From Diphasiastrum complanatum (taxonomy: Eukaryota > Streptophyta > Lycopodiopsida > Lycopodiales > Lycopodiaceae), in the NCBI GenBank assembly GCA_029204225.1, contig CM055093.1, positions 6,269,815 through 6,333,814 of the forward strand: DNA of 64,000 bases, in the 5' to 3' direction. The position numbers were made by a program, and so were the translations under genes. Every line of letters starts with the position of its first letter. The first letter of the stretch is position 1. Positions 34,989 through 46,690 of the stretch are shown one piece after another. The notes beneath the pieces are model-generated. The model ran no database searches, had not been told where the DNA came from, and saw only the letters and a list, made by a program, of their open reading frames with translations.

Positions 34989-36989
34989 GCAGCCTAACTC
35001 CAATGCGATGAACTTCAAGGAGCATATCTCTGATGACGACAAGCCATCATACTACAGAGTCTATATGCCAGAGACAAACACAGTGAAGACAGTCAGAGAT
35101 GTCAAATTTGATGAGAGCAGAACGATGGCCAATTATGATCATGTGAGTTATGAAGTCCTTGGTAGACAATACTGTGATCTACCAACTGTGACAGAGGGAG
35201 CAGAGGACGAACACTCAGACGAAGATGTTTGAGTCGCACCTCATTCGAGTGATGGTCAGACGAAGAAAGATTCGCAAGCCAGCCTACCAAACATTCGAGG
35301 AAGTGATTGAATGTCTAGAAAAGGACAAATGGATCCAAGCCATGAATGAGGAGATGGAATCCATGAGGAAGAATCAGGTATGGACGTTGCATCCATTACC
35401 ATATAAGTAAAAGGCTGTAAAATACAAGTGGGTATACAAGCTGAAGTACAGACCGAATGGAGATATTTCTAAATATAAAGCAAGACTTGTAGCGAAGGGA
35501 TTTTCTCAGAGATATGGTGTTGATTATGCTGATACCTTCTCTCCTGTCGTGAAACATTCATCCCTATGTTTACTGTTTGCATACGCAGCTGCTTATGATC
35601 TCAGGATTCACATCATGGACGAGAAGATAGCCTTCTTGCATGGCGAGATAGACAAGAAAATCTACATGGATCAACCTCATTTTTTATCATAGAAAGCATA
35701 GATTTATAGTAAGGATGCCCCAACCTTCTCTGCCATAACTCCTCCTTAAACATGAGAGCGCTACATTTCGAATTCTCTTCCTACTTATGCATGCAGAATG
35801 CATAGGAGTATCTACGGTCTGAGCAGTCAGTGCGACAATGGTATAAGAAAAAAGATCAAGCCCTCAAGTCTTTAGGATTCAAGCCACTAGTTGTTGATTC
35901 TAATGTTTATGTGAGAATAACATATGGGAAGATCATCATTGTAGCTATGTATGTGGACGACACTTTGATATTCTGCAAAAGTGAAGAGCTTATTGTTGAG
36001 GTGAAGTATGACATCTCAAAACATTTCGAGATTGCAGACCTGGAAAAAGCCAGATGTTATCTTGGCTTATAGATTGATAGGGACTATGAGGGTGGTAAGT
36101 TGTACCTTCACTAGTCCAAATATACCTAAAAAATCCTAGAAGATTTCGGGATGCTGAGTTGCAAGGGAGCAAATACTCCCATGCTTGCAGGAACAGTCCT
36201 GACGAATGAAGACTGTTTGAGGACTGACGAAGAAAGAGAGTTGATGCAGCTTACACCATACAGGAAGCTGATCGGACCGCTGATGTACCTTGTAGATAAC
36301 ACACGTCCTAACATTTCTTATGTCGTGTTCAAGATGAGCCAATTCAGTACAAATCCAAGATCAACTCATTGGAAGATTGTGAAACGAATTTTGCAATACC
36401 TCCAATTAACAAAAGATTTTGGTTTCTGTTATTCTCGTGATGCAGGGGTCCAGATGCTTTCCTACAGTGATGCTAGCTGGACATCTCTCAAGGACGACCA
36501 CAAAAGTGTCTCAGGAGGATGCACCATCGCGTTATGAGTAGCAATTCTCTGGGTCAGCAAGAAGCAGACCATCGTGGCTCAGTCATCCTGCAAAGCAGAG
36601 TACGTTGCAGTAGCAAAGATGGCTAATGAAATCATTGGGCTCAAACAGTTCTTGATAGACTAGGCAAAAAAATGAGTGAGCCTCTGATTTTACAGATGGA
36701 CAATACATCTGCAATACATCTGACAAAGGATCCTATGTTTCATTCGAGGATGAAACACATCGCAATCAAGTATCACTTGATAAGGGATTTGATTGAGAAG
36801 AAGATGCTGAAGACTATTTTCATTGGAACAAAGGAGATGGTGGCTGACATTTTCACAAAGGCCTTAGACAAAGGTCTGTTCAAGAAACAGAGGAGCAGTC
36901 TTGGAGTCATCAAGCTACCACGCTTTGAGAGGGAGCTGAAGAAACAAAACATTTCTATTACCAAAGCTTTGCTAGCTTTCAGCCCTTAG
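34989..36989 (+). pseudogene. Copia pol remnant (element P)
   Basis: The integrase end reads YYRVYMPETNTVKTVRDVKF (about 35050-35110). Reverse transcriptase reads [40 protein letters not shown] (about 35425-35550) and, after a foreign patch, GKIIIVAMYVDDTLIFCKSE with YVDD at 35950-35961. RNase H reads LIGPLMYLVDNTRPNISYVV, YSDASWTSLKDDHKSVSGG and MKHIAIKYHLIRDLIEKKML. Stops occur at several points, for example 36070 and 36535, and frame changes near 35235 and 35690. Dead copy. Confidence 0.88.
35690..35817 (-). pseudogene. Inverted Copia pre-integrase patch inside P reverse transcriptase
   Basis: Where P should encode the YGLKQ block, the - strand instead reads MFKEELWQRRLGHPYYKSML, the pre-integrase zinc-finger start of another Copia. 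The normal P frame resumes at about 35818. The patch replaces the expected sequence. Confidence 0.7.
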
Positions 36990-37372
36990 TCTGACAAAAA
37001 GACACGAAGCGAAAATGTTTGCGAACATCATGAAAAGACACAGAGCGAAAATGTTTGCGAACACCCTGATGAAGAGACACGAATGCTAAAATTTTGCAAA
37101 AGAAAATTTTTCGTGATACAACAGGAGAAAGTCAGATGACGCGAAAGTCAAACTACTCGAAGCGACACGAAAATCTTCGCGACACTTTTCGACCTTCACG
37201 CTCCAAAAGATCAGGAAGATCATGCAAGTACCAAGAAGTAATAAAACCCCTGATCTGATATGATGACATCAACAGAAGAGTGTTAGGACGTGCCTAACCC
37301 ACCTCTCTTGTAATCCGCGATTAGTTATAGATTGTTTAGTAATACATTTGGTACAAGTTTTGACACTCCATT
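36990..37372 (+). repeat. P 3' end: short tandem repeats and LTR start
   Basis: After the pol stop, GACACGAAGCGAAAATGTTT and two looser copies recur about 40-45 bp apart (37002-37110). A probable LTR start TGTTAGGACGTGCC at 37281 follows a purine-rich stretch. The LTR is cut by element N at about 37372. Confidence 0.5.
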
Positions 37373-38484
37373 CTAAAAATTCATCCTAACAATATCTTCA
37401 CCTTCAATAATGTGAGAGCTATTGTCTACAAGGTGAACAAATCTCTTGGTGTTGTAGGCCGAATAATCGATGAACCATTCTTGATGGCTTGTCATGTGTT
37501 GTATAGCTCCAGAATCGAGGAACCATTCATCTGATTGTTCGACATGGCGGTGGCTCACCATGAGGACTTCCTGTTCATCATCATCTTCTTAATTCTTCTA
37601 TTTTGTGTTGGCTGCATGGGCTTGCTGGTCTGGCTGCTTCTTCTTGTCATTATTAAACTTCAAAATTCGACAATCCTGGATTTCATGGTTTGCCCTCTTG
37701 CAGTATCTGTAGAACAGCCTTATCCTGTTCTGAGCAAGTGGCTGATTCTGGGTCTTCTGTGTCTGCTTCTAATTACTGTCGGTTTGTCGGACAACTTTCT
37801 TCTTTTGTTGCTTCCTGGTGTTCTTTTTCAAGAATAACGCTTGTGAGTCATTGATGGAGGACAAGGATGCTCCATTCTTTCTTGTTTCCTCCTGCATCAG
37901 CTTGATTAAGACTCATCTGAGTGTGTAATTATCATCATCACCCAATTTTCATAAGAGGATGGAAAACTGGATAGTAAGGTCATAACAGCATCAGTGTCTT
38001 CGACTACTGAACCTATTGCCGCCATCTGCTCTAATAGAGTCTTGAATTCATTTATGTGATTTTGAACAGAATCACCTTTTGACATTCTGAGTGAGAAAAA
38101 ATTTCTCCTTAGATGTAGCTTTGAAGTGACATCTCTCACTTCGTATAATGTGCTTAATATATCCCAAGCTTCTTTCGAGAATTGGGCTTTTCTGATATGA
38201 CCAATCTGTATGTCAGAGTTGTTAAGGGTGATCAAGACGAAAGCCTTGTCATCTCTGAACTTCCATTTGGAAATGTCTTGCTCATTGGTAGTGGGAAGTA
38301 GTTCGGTTCCAGTGACTATCTTCCAAAGTTCCTTGGCCATCAGTACCACTCTCATCTTGAAGTTCCATAGGTGGTAATTTGAACCATCGAGTTTGTCTAC
38401 CATTAGACAAACTATGGTTGTGAATCCATTTGGAATTTCAGGTTGTGCATTATGCAGATAGTAGATTAATGTGACTGGAAACAA
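37373..38484 (-). pseudogene. Copia gag and protease remnant (element N)
   Basis: Gag reads VDKLDGSNYHLWNFKMRVVL, DDKAFVLITLNNSDIQIGHI and FKTLLEQMAAIGSVVEDTDA to about 37906. A damaged knuckle region follows (near 37690), then a protease block WFLDSGAIQHM (about 37500-37530), which keeps the normal DSG. The frame ends at 37373. Confidence 0.87.
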
Positions 38485-38563
38485 TTATAGCTACTGTCTA
38501 CACTATATCAGAATGATCACTCTGATAATGTCAGTCCTAAAATGCACAAAGATCAAAGTAGTA

Positions 38564-38575
38564 GCTCTAATACCA
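38564..38575 (-). other. Primer binding site of element N
   Basis: The - strand reads TGGTATTAGAGC, one base from the canonical Met site, directly inside the LTR. Confidence 0.85.
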
Positions 38576-39852
38576 TGTTGGGATTCGGTGTCATTCCCGT
38601 CACGATAGAGAGAAGCGAGCGGGGAATCCTCAATACATGAAATTACGTCTATCAGTTTCGGACAGATCGGGATCTGTCTTACTTGATCACAGCTTCAAAG
38701 TCGCTAGATCTAAAAGATTGATTTTATAGCCATGCACGAATTATCTTTTTTGTGAATTGGCTTCCTAGTTGAGATTTAAAAAATAGTAGTATTAGAGCCT
38801 TTGCTAGGAGTGATTGATTTTTGGAGGTAAGCAAAGCACATGAGAACCAAAGATTTGAGGGGGAATTCTCAAAATTGAGGAATTTTTTGGTGTGAAGCTA
38901 AAACTTGAGATCTTGAATTTCTCAAATTTTCTTACGGATAAAGTTTAAATTTTTATTGCAAAGTCAATGCACTACCTAATCTTTGCATCAGGAGTGGAAG
39001 ATGGCCCAAGAGATTGGATTTGTGATTGGATTTAGCTCTTGTGCTTGCCATACTCTTGAAATTTGGGCTTGGAAGCAATATTTGGCATAAAAGCTAAGTA
39101 GAATTTATTAGATTTAGCTTTGCGGAAACCATTTGGGTACGTTTATTAGAACGACATATTGAGCAGTGCTATTAGTCACATGAAAACGGTTTAATCTACG
39201 AATAACTTTGTCTGCGAGCATAAATCTATCTGACAAATACAAATAAGTATTCAACATACGCAACTTAAATTGCTAGAACATTGACAGATTAGTCGTGTAG
39301 AAAATATAGTTTGAATGCAGATAAAGGAACGTTCTTCATGAGACAATACTTTGTGATAATAGAGAGAAAGAACAAGACAATTACGCTCTCAACAGATAGA
39401 GAATTCAGCTAACGGAACAACTGATATGTTGTTGGATATATACAGATGGCTAACTAACTAAAAGAATGGTTAATCCATGGGTTACAAATAGGTTAAGGCA
39501 CTACATGTTGTTGGCAGTCGTCGTCAGACGATATTTGATTTTGTCCGGTCGTGATGTGTTACTTGTTGGTATGCCGATAGTTGGATTGCAACCGATTGTT
39601 CCAGATAGGTCGAATGAGTGAATGTGCCCATATGGTCCAGGATGACCGACCAATCGGGTATGGCCGAACAATCGATGATGGCCGAGTAAGAGAAGGTGGC
39701 CGACCAAGAAGAGGTGCCCGAACTATCGGGTAACATTGTCACCGATTCATTTGTATTTCTGCAGAGTATGTGACTGTACATATATTTGTAACAACTTAAT
39801 GAATGGATCTAGATTAGCAGAGAATAGGGATGGAGAGGATATAAGTCCAACA
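38576..39852 (-). repeat. Complete 5' LTR of Copia N
   Basis: 1277 bp with TGTTGG...CCAACA ends. A TATA-like CTGTATATATCC lies on the - strand near 39440. The outer end abuts integrase sequence of R at 39853. Confidence 0.85.
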
Positions 39853-39864
39853 ATGGACACAAGC

Positions 39865-41890
39865 CTAGTGTTAGCCATTAAAAAATCTTTGAGGAAGATC
39901 ATAGGACAAATAATTGCATTTTCATTGGCTATCCTAATGAGCATAAAGCTTATAACGTTTATGATCCATCCACTAATGTGGCATTTGTTTCTAGGAATGT
40001 TATCTTCAAAAAAGATACATTTTATAACTTTCAACAACCATTGATAGATGAGGTTGTGACATTTTATCCTATTTTACGCGCAGCATGAAATCTTCCAATC
40101 ATGATGTTTCTTCTATAGAACATGTAGCTACAGCTACAGAAGCCGAGTACCTGACAGTACCTGCTATCACGAGACCAGAACAAGCTAGCTTGAGCATATC
40201 TAGACAACTTCAAAGAGAAGCACCATCGCAATTTGGTCAACCGACTGTCCAAAGATTTTCATGGATCAGAACATTTCCTGAGAGGTATACAGCTTAATCT
40301 TTCTGGACTTCATCAGAAAATCCAGAGACCCTAGCAAAAGCAATTAACTCTGAGGATGCTGTGAAGTGGCAAGAAGCTATGGAAAGCGAGTACAATTCAC
40401 TTTTGACAAACCAGACATGGACACTGGTCGACTTTTCCACTCACAAGAGAGTTATTGACAGCAAGTGAATCTTCAAGAAGAAGATCAACTTTGATGTTTC
40501 CATTGTTAAATGGAAGGCACGGTTGGTGGCTAAAGGTTTCACTCAAATCTAGGGAGTGGACTATCAAGAAATTTTCAATCTTGTTGTCAAAATGCAGTCA
40601 ATCGGGCTTCTGATTGCATTAGCAGCCGTGGAAGACCTCGAAATACATCAAATGGATGTCAAGATAGCATTTCTCGATGGCTACATCAAAGAGGAGTTGT
40701 ATACATTCCAACTGGAAGGATTAGAAGTCAAAGGACAGGAGCACAAAGTCTGCAAGATGTAGAAAGCAATCTATGGCTTGAAACAGGCCGCAAGGGCTTG
40801 GTTAGAAAGAATCAATGCTTATCTTACTCAAGTGGGTTTTGCAAACAATTCAGCTAATTGTAATGTTTAGTTTAAGCCTATAGGTGTCAATTCAGTCCAT
40901 ATAGCTCTATACATAGATGATGTGTTTATCTTGTCTAACGATGAGTCTTACTGCATGCTACTAAGAGTGACCTGTTAAAAGAATTTGACGTGACTGATCT
41001 AGACACTGTTCATTCTTTGTTAGGAATTCACATTACTAGAAATAGATTACAAAAGTAAATCTATCTTAGCCAGCAAAAACATCTAGAGAAATTTCAAATG
41101 TCTGATTGCAAACCGATTGATACACCAATGGATCCAAGCATGACATTAACTAAACCTTCTTGTGCTGAAACCGATAGCGAGATACTTGACTTATCTTAGT
41201 ATCCTTATCATTCACTAATCGGATCTTTGATGTATGCGATGTTGTGCACTAGATCAGATCTTGCATACACTATTAGCACGTTAAGTCAATTCATGTCCAA
41301 TCTTGGAATCTCTTATTGTAAAGTATTAAAGAGAGTGATTAAGTACATTCAAGAAAGTCTAGATCACATTTTATGCTATGATGGAAATGCTATCGACCCA
41401 CTCATCCTACAAGGCTACTCCGACTCAGATTGGGGAGGAATAGTCTCTACCAGAAAATCTACCTCTGGGTTTTGTTTCTATTTGGCAGGGGGATTGATTT
41501 CATGGAATTCAAGAAGGCAGAAATTACTCACGCTTTCTTCAACCGAGGCAGAGTACATCACAATATGTCAAGTTTCAGAAGAAATTATATGGATCGGGTT
41601 GCTACTTTTCGACTTACATCACATTCAATTTCAAACAACTACCATTCTGTGTGACAACTTGAGCTGTATTTGACTGTCTCTAAATCCCATATTTCATGGC
41701 AAGTCTAAGCACATAGAAATCCAGTATCATTTCATTCGAAAAAGGGTTTTATCAAGACAAGTGAGTGTTCAATACTATTCCACAACAGAAATGGTTGCAA
41801 ATATATTCACCAAAGTGCTTCCCAAAATCAAGCATCAAAAGTCTTTCAACATGCTAAATCTGACGAAGACACCAAGGCACCAACCGTGAC
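39865..41890 (+). pseudogene. Copia pol remnant (element R)
   Basis: Integrase end: NCIFIGYPNEHKAYNVYDPS and VAFVSRNVIFKKDTFYNF (39910-40040). Reverse transcriptase: [67 protein letters not shown] and YIDD at 40910-40921. RNase H: SLMYAMLCTRSDLAYTISTL, GYSDSDWGGIVSTRKSTSGF, LTLSSTEAEYITICQ (41227-41673), then SKHIEIQYHFIRKRV and FTKVLPKIKH. Many stops; the RNase H half is the best preserved. Confidence 0.9.
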
Positions 41891-41902
41891 CTTAAGGGGG
41901 AC

Positions 41903-42185
41903 TGTTGGAAATTAAGTTCACAGTCTTCTCCTTGGTGATACTATTTTCTATTTCAAGATTTTTCCTACACGTTTATTGATCGTTGATCTAGGGTCAGATG
42001 CAACCTATTTTGGTTCTATGTCTACTCATCTAATACTTGCAAGAATCACACAATTCAGACAGCCGAACTGTTTGAAGGACGACTATGTCGGGTTTCTGGC
42101 TGATCTTCAATTGATTGGTTTTGGTGGTTTCATTGGCGGGTCATTAGAAATATATCGGACTCCAAATCTTGTAGGATCCATATGG
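41903..42185 (+). repeat. Partial 3' LTR of Copia R
   Basis: It begins TGTTGGAAATTAAGTTCACA straight after the polypurine tract. The right end is not defined because element O sequence starts near 42186. Confidence 0.6.
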
Positions 42186-42189
42186 CTTA

Positions 42190-43860
42190 AGATTTGCTGT
42201 TCTATAGATACTGCAAGCGAAACAACCACGAAATTCAAGATTGTCATATATTACAAGCTAAGAACAACAACAAGGGACAGTCGACGAATCAAGTGGCAAA
42301 TGCAGCTACAGAAGCTCCATAGACCATTCAAGAAGTGGATCATGATGCCTTCATGACCAGCCATCAAGGAGCATCCAACGACAGTTCTTGGTTCCTGGAT
42401 TTTGGTGCCACTCAGCATATGACCAGTCTCATTGGCTGTTTCGAGTCCTATACACCCTACAGTACCAACAAATACGTTCACCTTGGCGATAATAGCACAC
42501 AAGCTATTAAAGGTGAAGGTACTGTAAGATTAAGCTTTGCAAATGATCAATCTAAGCTACTTTCTAAAGTCCTGTATGTACCAAATTTATCTACAAATCT
42601 ACTCTCTGTAAGCAGAATCACAGATCTAGGACATAGAGTAGAATTCGAATGTGATCAGTGCAAAGTAGTTGATAGGACAGGCAAGATCCTAGCACTCGGA
42701 AAGAGGCATGAATACTTGTACAATTTAAGTCATTGCTTTTCTGCCTCTAGTCAGGTGCTCAGTACTTCTATTCAAGCAAATAAAAGTTTACTTTGGCATT
42801 ATAGACTTGGTCACTTGAATCATGCTGCTGTACAACAAATGTCTAGACATTCCATTGTTCTTGATCTAGACTATCCTAGAGATAAAGCCGAGTTATCTAT
42901 CTGTCGAGACTGTCTAGTTGGTAAACAGACTAGGAAACCATTTAGATCAAGCCATCAACATACTGCTAGAGGATTGTTAGACATTGTACATCCAGACATT
43001 TGTGGCCCGATGAAAAATCCTTCGCTGAAGGATGCAAAATATTTTATAGCTTTTATTGATGAATTCTCTAGAAGGACCATGGTGTACTTTATAAAGAAGA
43101 AATGAGAAGCTTTCAATTGCTTCAAAATCTTCAAGGAGCGTGCAGAAAAGGAGACTGGAAGGACAATCAAGACCCTAAGATCAGACAATGGTGGAGAATA
43201 CATCTCTACCAAGTTTAAGGAGTACTGCCAAAGCCAAGGCATTGAGCAGCAATTGATCAGTCCTTACAGTCCTCAATCGAATGGCTTAGCCGAGAGGAAG
43301 AATTGTACCTTGGTTGAATCAGCCAAATGTATGTTGGCACATGCATCACTGCCCAAGAGCTTTTGGGCCGAAGCTGTCTCCATTGTAGCTTACGTCCATA
43401 ACAAATGTTCGACAAAGGCCTTCTCAAGCAAGACACTCCACGAGGTGTGGACAGGCTCTAAGCCTTATGTGAAGAATCTAAGAGTGTTCGGATGCGTTGC
43501 CTACATGCAGATCCCGAAAGATACGAGGAAGAAATTTGACTTCCAAGGTCTCAAGACCATCCTGATTGGATATACTTCATCTGATAACACATACAAGCTG
43601 TATGATCCCGATACCCAGCAAGTCTTGTACAGCCGGGATACATTTTTTTATCGAGGATCAGTTCGTCGACATCAAAGACAAGGATATTGTTCCAGGAGAA
43701 CCTTCATCATCTTCCATTGACATGACAATCAGAGCCTCGGGCTCAGGCGTGTCCATTGTCGACCCAGTATTTGACTGCGAATCAGACGAAGATGTTGTTG
43801 CTACCCAACAACAAGTCCTAGGAGTGGTTCATCAGTCAATTCCTCCCAAAAGATGAAGAT
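42190..43860 (+). pseudogene. Copia gag end, protease and integrase (element O)
   Basis: The knuckle reads YRYCKRNNHEIQDC; its first Cys is Tyr. Protease reads WFLDFGATQHM (about 42390-42420). Pre-integrase has LLWHYRLGHLNHAAVQQMS and CRDCLVGKQTRKPF. The integrase core shows the DDE landmarks HPDICGPM, LRSDNGGEY (about 43180-43200) and NGLAERKN. One stop at 43103 separates the two long frames. The C-terminal block GYTSSDNTYKLYDPDTQQVL precedes a frameshift near 43660. It is the longest Copia coding remnant here. Confidence 0.92.
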
Positions 43861-44235
43861 GAGTGCGCACACAACCCACAATCTATACTGTGATACAGGA
43901 ACCAACAACAGTCGAAGAGGCACTCAGCCAACTAGACTCTGATCTCTAGAGAGAAGCTATGGACATAGAGTATTTCTCTTTGATCAAGAACCAGACATGG
44001 TCACTAGTCAAAGCTCCTATTGGTTGCAATATCATTGATTGCCAATGGATCTTCAAGATCAAGTACAATGCCAATGGAGCAATTGATCAAAGGAAGACAA
44101 GACTGGTAGCACGAGGATTCACTCAGTTCTCCAATGTCGACTATAGTGAGACTTTCAGTCCAGTACTCAAGCATTCGTCGATCCGAGCCATCCTATCATA
44201 TGCTGCAGCTGCCGACCTCGAAGTGCATCAAATTT
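43797..44235 (+). pseudogene. First copy of duplicated linker/RT segment (element O)
   Basis: Reads VATQQQVLGVVHQSIPPKR, then EEALSQLDSDL, MDIEYFSLIKNQTWSLVKAP, NANGAIDQRKTRLVARGFTQ and ILSYAAAADLEVHQI, where it stops and LTR sequence begins. Confidence 0.87.
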
Positions 44236-44372
44236 GACAACGACAACAACCACCCATGATCTCCTACAGACAACACATCCACTTTGTACCTTCTTCATCT
44301 GCACACCTGTAAAATTGTGTACATACTGAATACCACTTGCGTATTCAGACAATGTGTGAAAATAATAGCATT
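44226..44372 (+). repeat. LTR piece trapped inside Copia O
   Basis: About 145 bp beginning TTTGACAACGACAACAACCA matches the 46475-46600 part of the O LTR and the M LTR. It lies between the two copies of the duplicated segment, in + orientation. Confidence 0.83.
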
Positions 44373-44374
44373 AG

Positions 44375-46015
44375 AAGCTACCCAACAACAAGTCCCAAGA
44401 GTTGGTTCATCAGTCAAATACTCCCAGAAGATCAAGCCGAGTGCGCACACAGCCCACAACGTATACTCCTGAGTCTACATGCCTCTTGATATAGGAACCG
44501 ACGACAGTCGAAGAGGCACTCAGCCAACCAGACTTTGATCTCTGAAGAGAAGCTATGGGTAGAGAGTATTCCTCTATGATCAAGAACCAGACGTGGTCAC
44601 TAGTTGAAGCTCCTATTGGCTGCAATATCATTGATTGCGAATGGATCTTCAAGATCAAATACAATGCCAATGGAGCAATTGATCGAAGGAAGTCAAGATT
44701 GGTAGCACGAGGATTCACTCAGATCCCCAACGTCGACTACAACGAGACTTTCAGTCTAGTAGTCAAGCATTCGTCGATCCGAACACTCCTGTCTTATGCT
44801 GCAGTTGCCGACCTCGAGGTACATCAACTTGATGTACAAACAACCTATCTGAATGGAGTTATACAAGAAGACATCTACATGATCCAGCCTGAAGGATACG
44901 TTATGGAAGGTGTGAAGAATCATGTATGTAAACTCCATAAAGCACTTTACGGCTTGAAACAGTCTACCAGAGCTTGGTTTTAGAGGATCAACACATTCCT
45001 CATCGAACAAGGATTCAAACCAAGCACTGCTGATTGCAACATCTATTCCAAGTTAGTGCAACAATCTTTTATTATCATCACCTTATACGTGGATGATACG
45101 TTGCTCTTCAGCAACAATACCAATTTGGTCAAGGATTCTAGACAGATGTTGTTTTCAGAGTTCGACTGGGTGAAGCTCACTTCTGTCTGGGCATTCAGAT
45201 CCACAGTGACAGAGCAAGACGACTGATTCACATTACTCAACAAAGGTATCTTCACAATGTTCTTAACAGATACAATCTAATAAATTATAGATTAGCTCAC
45301 TCACCGATGGATCCAGACCTGCATTTGTCAAAGGACCAATGTCCCCAGACCAAACAGGAAGAGGAGCAGACGAGAGAGTATTTTTATCGATCAATACTTG
45401 GATCTCTCATGTACGCAATGGTTTGTACAAGACCAAATATCTCTTTTGCAGTAAGCTCACTCAGCCAATATATGGCTAATCTTGGCATTTCCCATTGAAA
45501 GGCTCTCATAAGAGTCATGAGATATATTTGAGCTACCATGGACAAGTGCATCTGCTATGGAGATGTCAGCAACGACAATCTTCATCAGTTTAGTGTTTAT
45601 TTTGATGGAAGTTGGGGAGGAGATGTAGACAATCGTAAGTCCACATCTGGATTTACATTCTTCTTTAACAGCGGTCCTATCTCATGAAACAGTCGTAAGC
45701 AAACCTCTATCGCACTTTCTTCTACAGAAGCAGAATACATTGCTGCTTCTCAATCTATTAAGGAAGCGTTTTGGTTGAGAAATTTACTGTCAGACATTAA
45801 TCTATATCAGTACAACCCTACAATTTTATTCTGTGATAATCAGAGTGCTATTGCCTTATCGACCAACTCTAGATTTCACTCTAGGAGTAAACACATTGAA
45901 ATCAGATATCACTACATCAGGGGCAAAGTTTTCAACAAGGAGGTGAACTTAACGTACTGCAAAACGTAGGACATGGTTGCAAATATATTCACGAAGGCAT
46001 TAAGTGTTAATGCAA
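44375..46015 (+). pseudogene. Second RT copy and RNase H (element O)
   Basis: Repeats the linker (ATQQQVPRVGSSV) and RT start, then continues: HQLDVQTTYLNGVIQEDIYM, HKALYGLKQSTRAWF, YVDD at 45086-45097, SLMYAMVCTRPNISFAVSSL, ALSSTEAEYIAASQSIKEAF, FCDNQSAIALSTNSRFHSRS and KHIEIRYHYIRGKVFNKEVN. Several stops (44982, 45498, 45966) and a frameshift near 45160. Confidence 0.9.
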
Positions 46016-46079
46016 ACAACAAATTTTGTGCATTACTCAGTCTGAAGATCAAGGCATTCACCGATCTAGATTAGGGGGG

Positions 46080-46690
46080 TGTTGGATTTATCTCCTCTAC
46101 TCTCCTAAATCTGATTTTAATCTACCTCCATTCATGCTGCATTTTTACTCATGTTGTTGCACAGTCTACATATTTACATGTAAAATAAGACAGGCGAAAA
46201 TCTCAACTGTCTGCATATATACAAGTAAATTTCCATAGGCGAAAAAGGTGAAAGACGCGACGCTGTGTTTTTACACGTGATTTGTGATAGGCGTAAAAGG
46301 TGACACTGCCTTACAAAATGTCGAAGGTGTCCTAGGAAAAGAGAAGGCACCCTGTAAATCAAATCTTAAGGCATTTCGTCAAAGTGTCGCATTTTTTCGC
46401 ATCTTCACCAACGTTCATTTCAGCAAAGGCTGATGTCGCGACCTTTTCACGCTTATCCCATGCAACTGTGTTAACAGATTTGACAACGACCGCAACCACC
46501 CATGATCTCCTACAGACAACACATCCACTTTGCATCTTCTTCATTTGCACACCTGTAAAATTGTGTATATATTGAATAATCTGTTCTTAGGGAATTATTA
46601 TTAGTCTAGTTGTTCGCGACTAATTCGCGACTGATTATCAATCGAGCTCAGTCTAGCTCTTCGCAAATCATTCACGACTAATAGAAAAGG
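46080..46690 (+). repeat. 3' LTR of Copia O, shortened
   Basis: After the purine tract TTAGGGGGG it begins TGTTGGATTTATCTCCTCTA. Compared with the 1009-bp LTR of M it has an internal deletion and loses similarity near 46690. Confidence 0.8.

Larger units (their letters stand above)
34977..37372 (+). mobile_element. Copia element P, + strand, integrase end to 3' LTR start
   Basis: It begins a few codons before the integrase C-terminal block and runs through reverse transcriptase and RNase H to a probable LTR start at 37281. Upstream domains are absent. It is bordered by M on the left and N on the right. Confidence 0.83.
37373..39852 (-). mobile_element. Copia element N, - strand: 5' LTR, primer site, gag, protease
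   Basis: A full LTR of about 1.28 kb, a one-mismatch primer site, gag and the start of protease. The rest of pol is missing at the P border. It is related to L and M but more distant. Confidence 0.86.
39853..42185 (+). mobile_element. Copia element R, + strand, integrase end to 3' LTR
   Basis: It starts just before the integrase C-terminal block and ends in a polypurine tract (AAGGGGGAC, 41894-41902) and the first part of an LTR (TGTTGGAAATTAAG from 41903). The LTR fades near 42185, where element O begins. Confidence 0.83.
42186..46690 (+). mobile_element. Copia element O, + strand, with internal duplication
   Basis: It starts in the gag zinc knuckle, then protease, integrase, reverse transcriptase, RNase H, purine tract and 3' LTR. 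A stretch from the integrase-RT linker into the reverse transcriptase occurs twice (about 43797-44235 and 44375-44830), separated by about 145 bp of LTR sequence. Same family as L. Confidence 0.88.
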
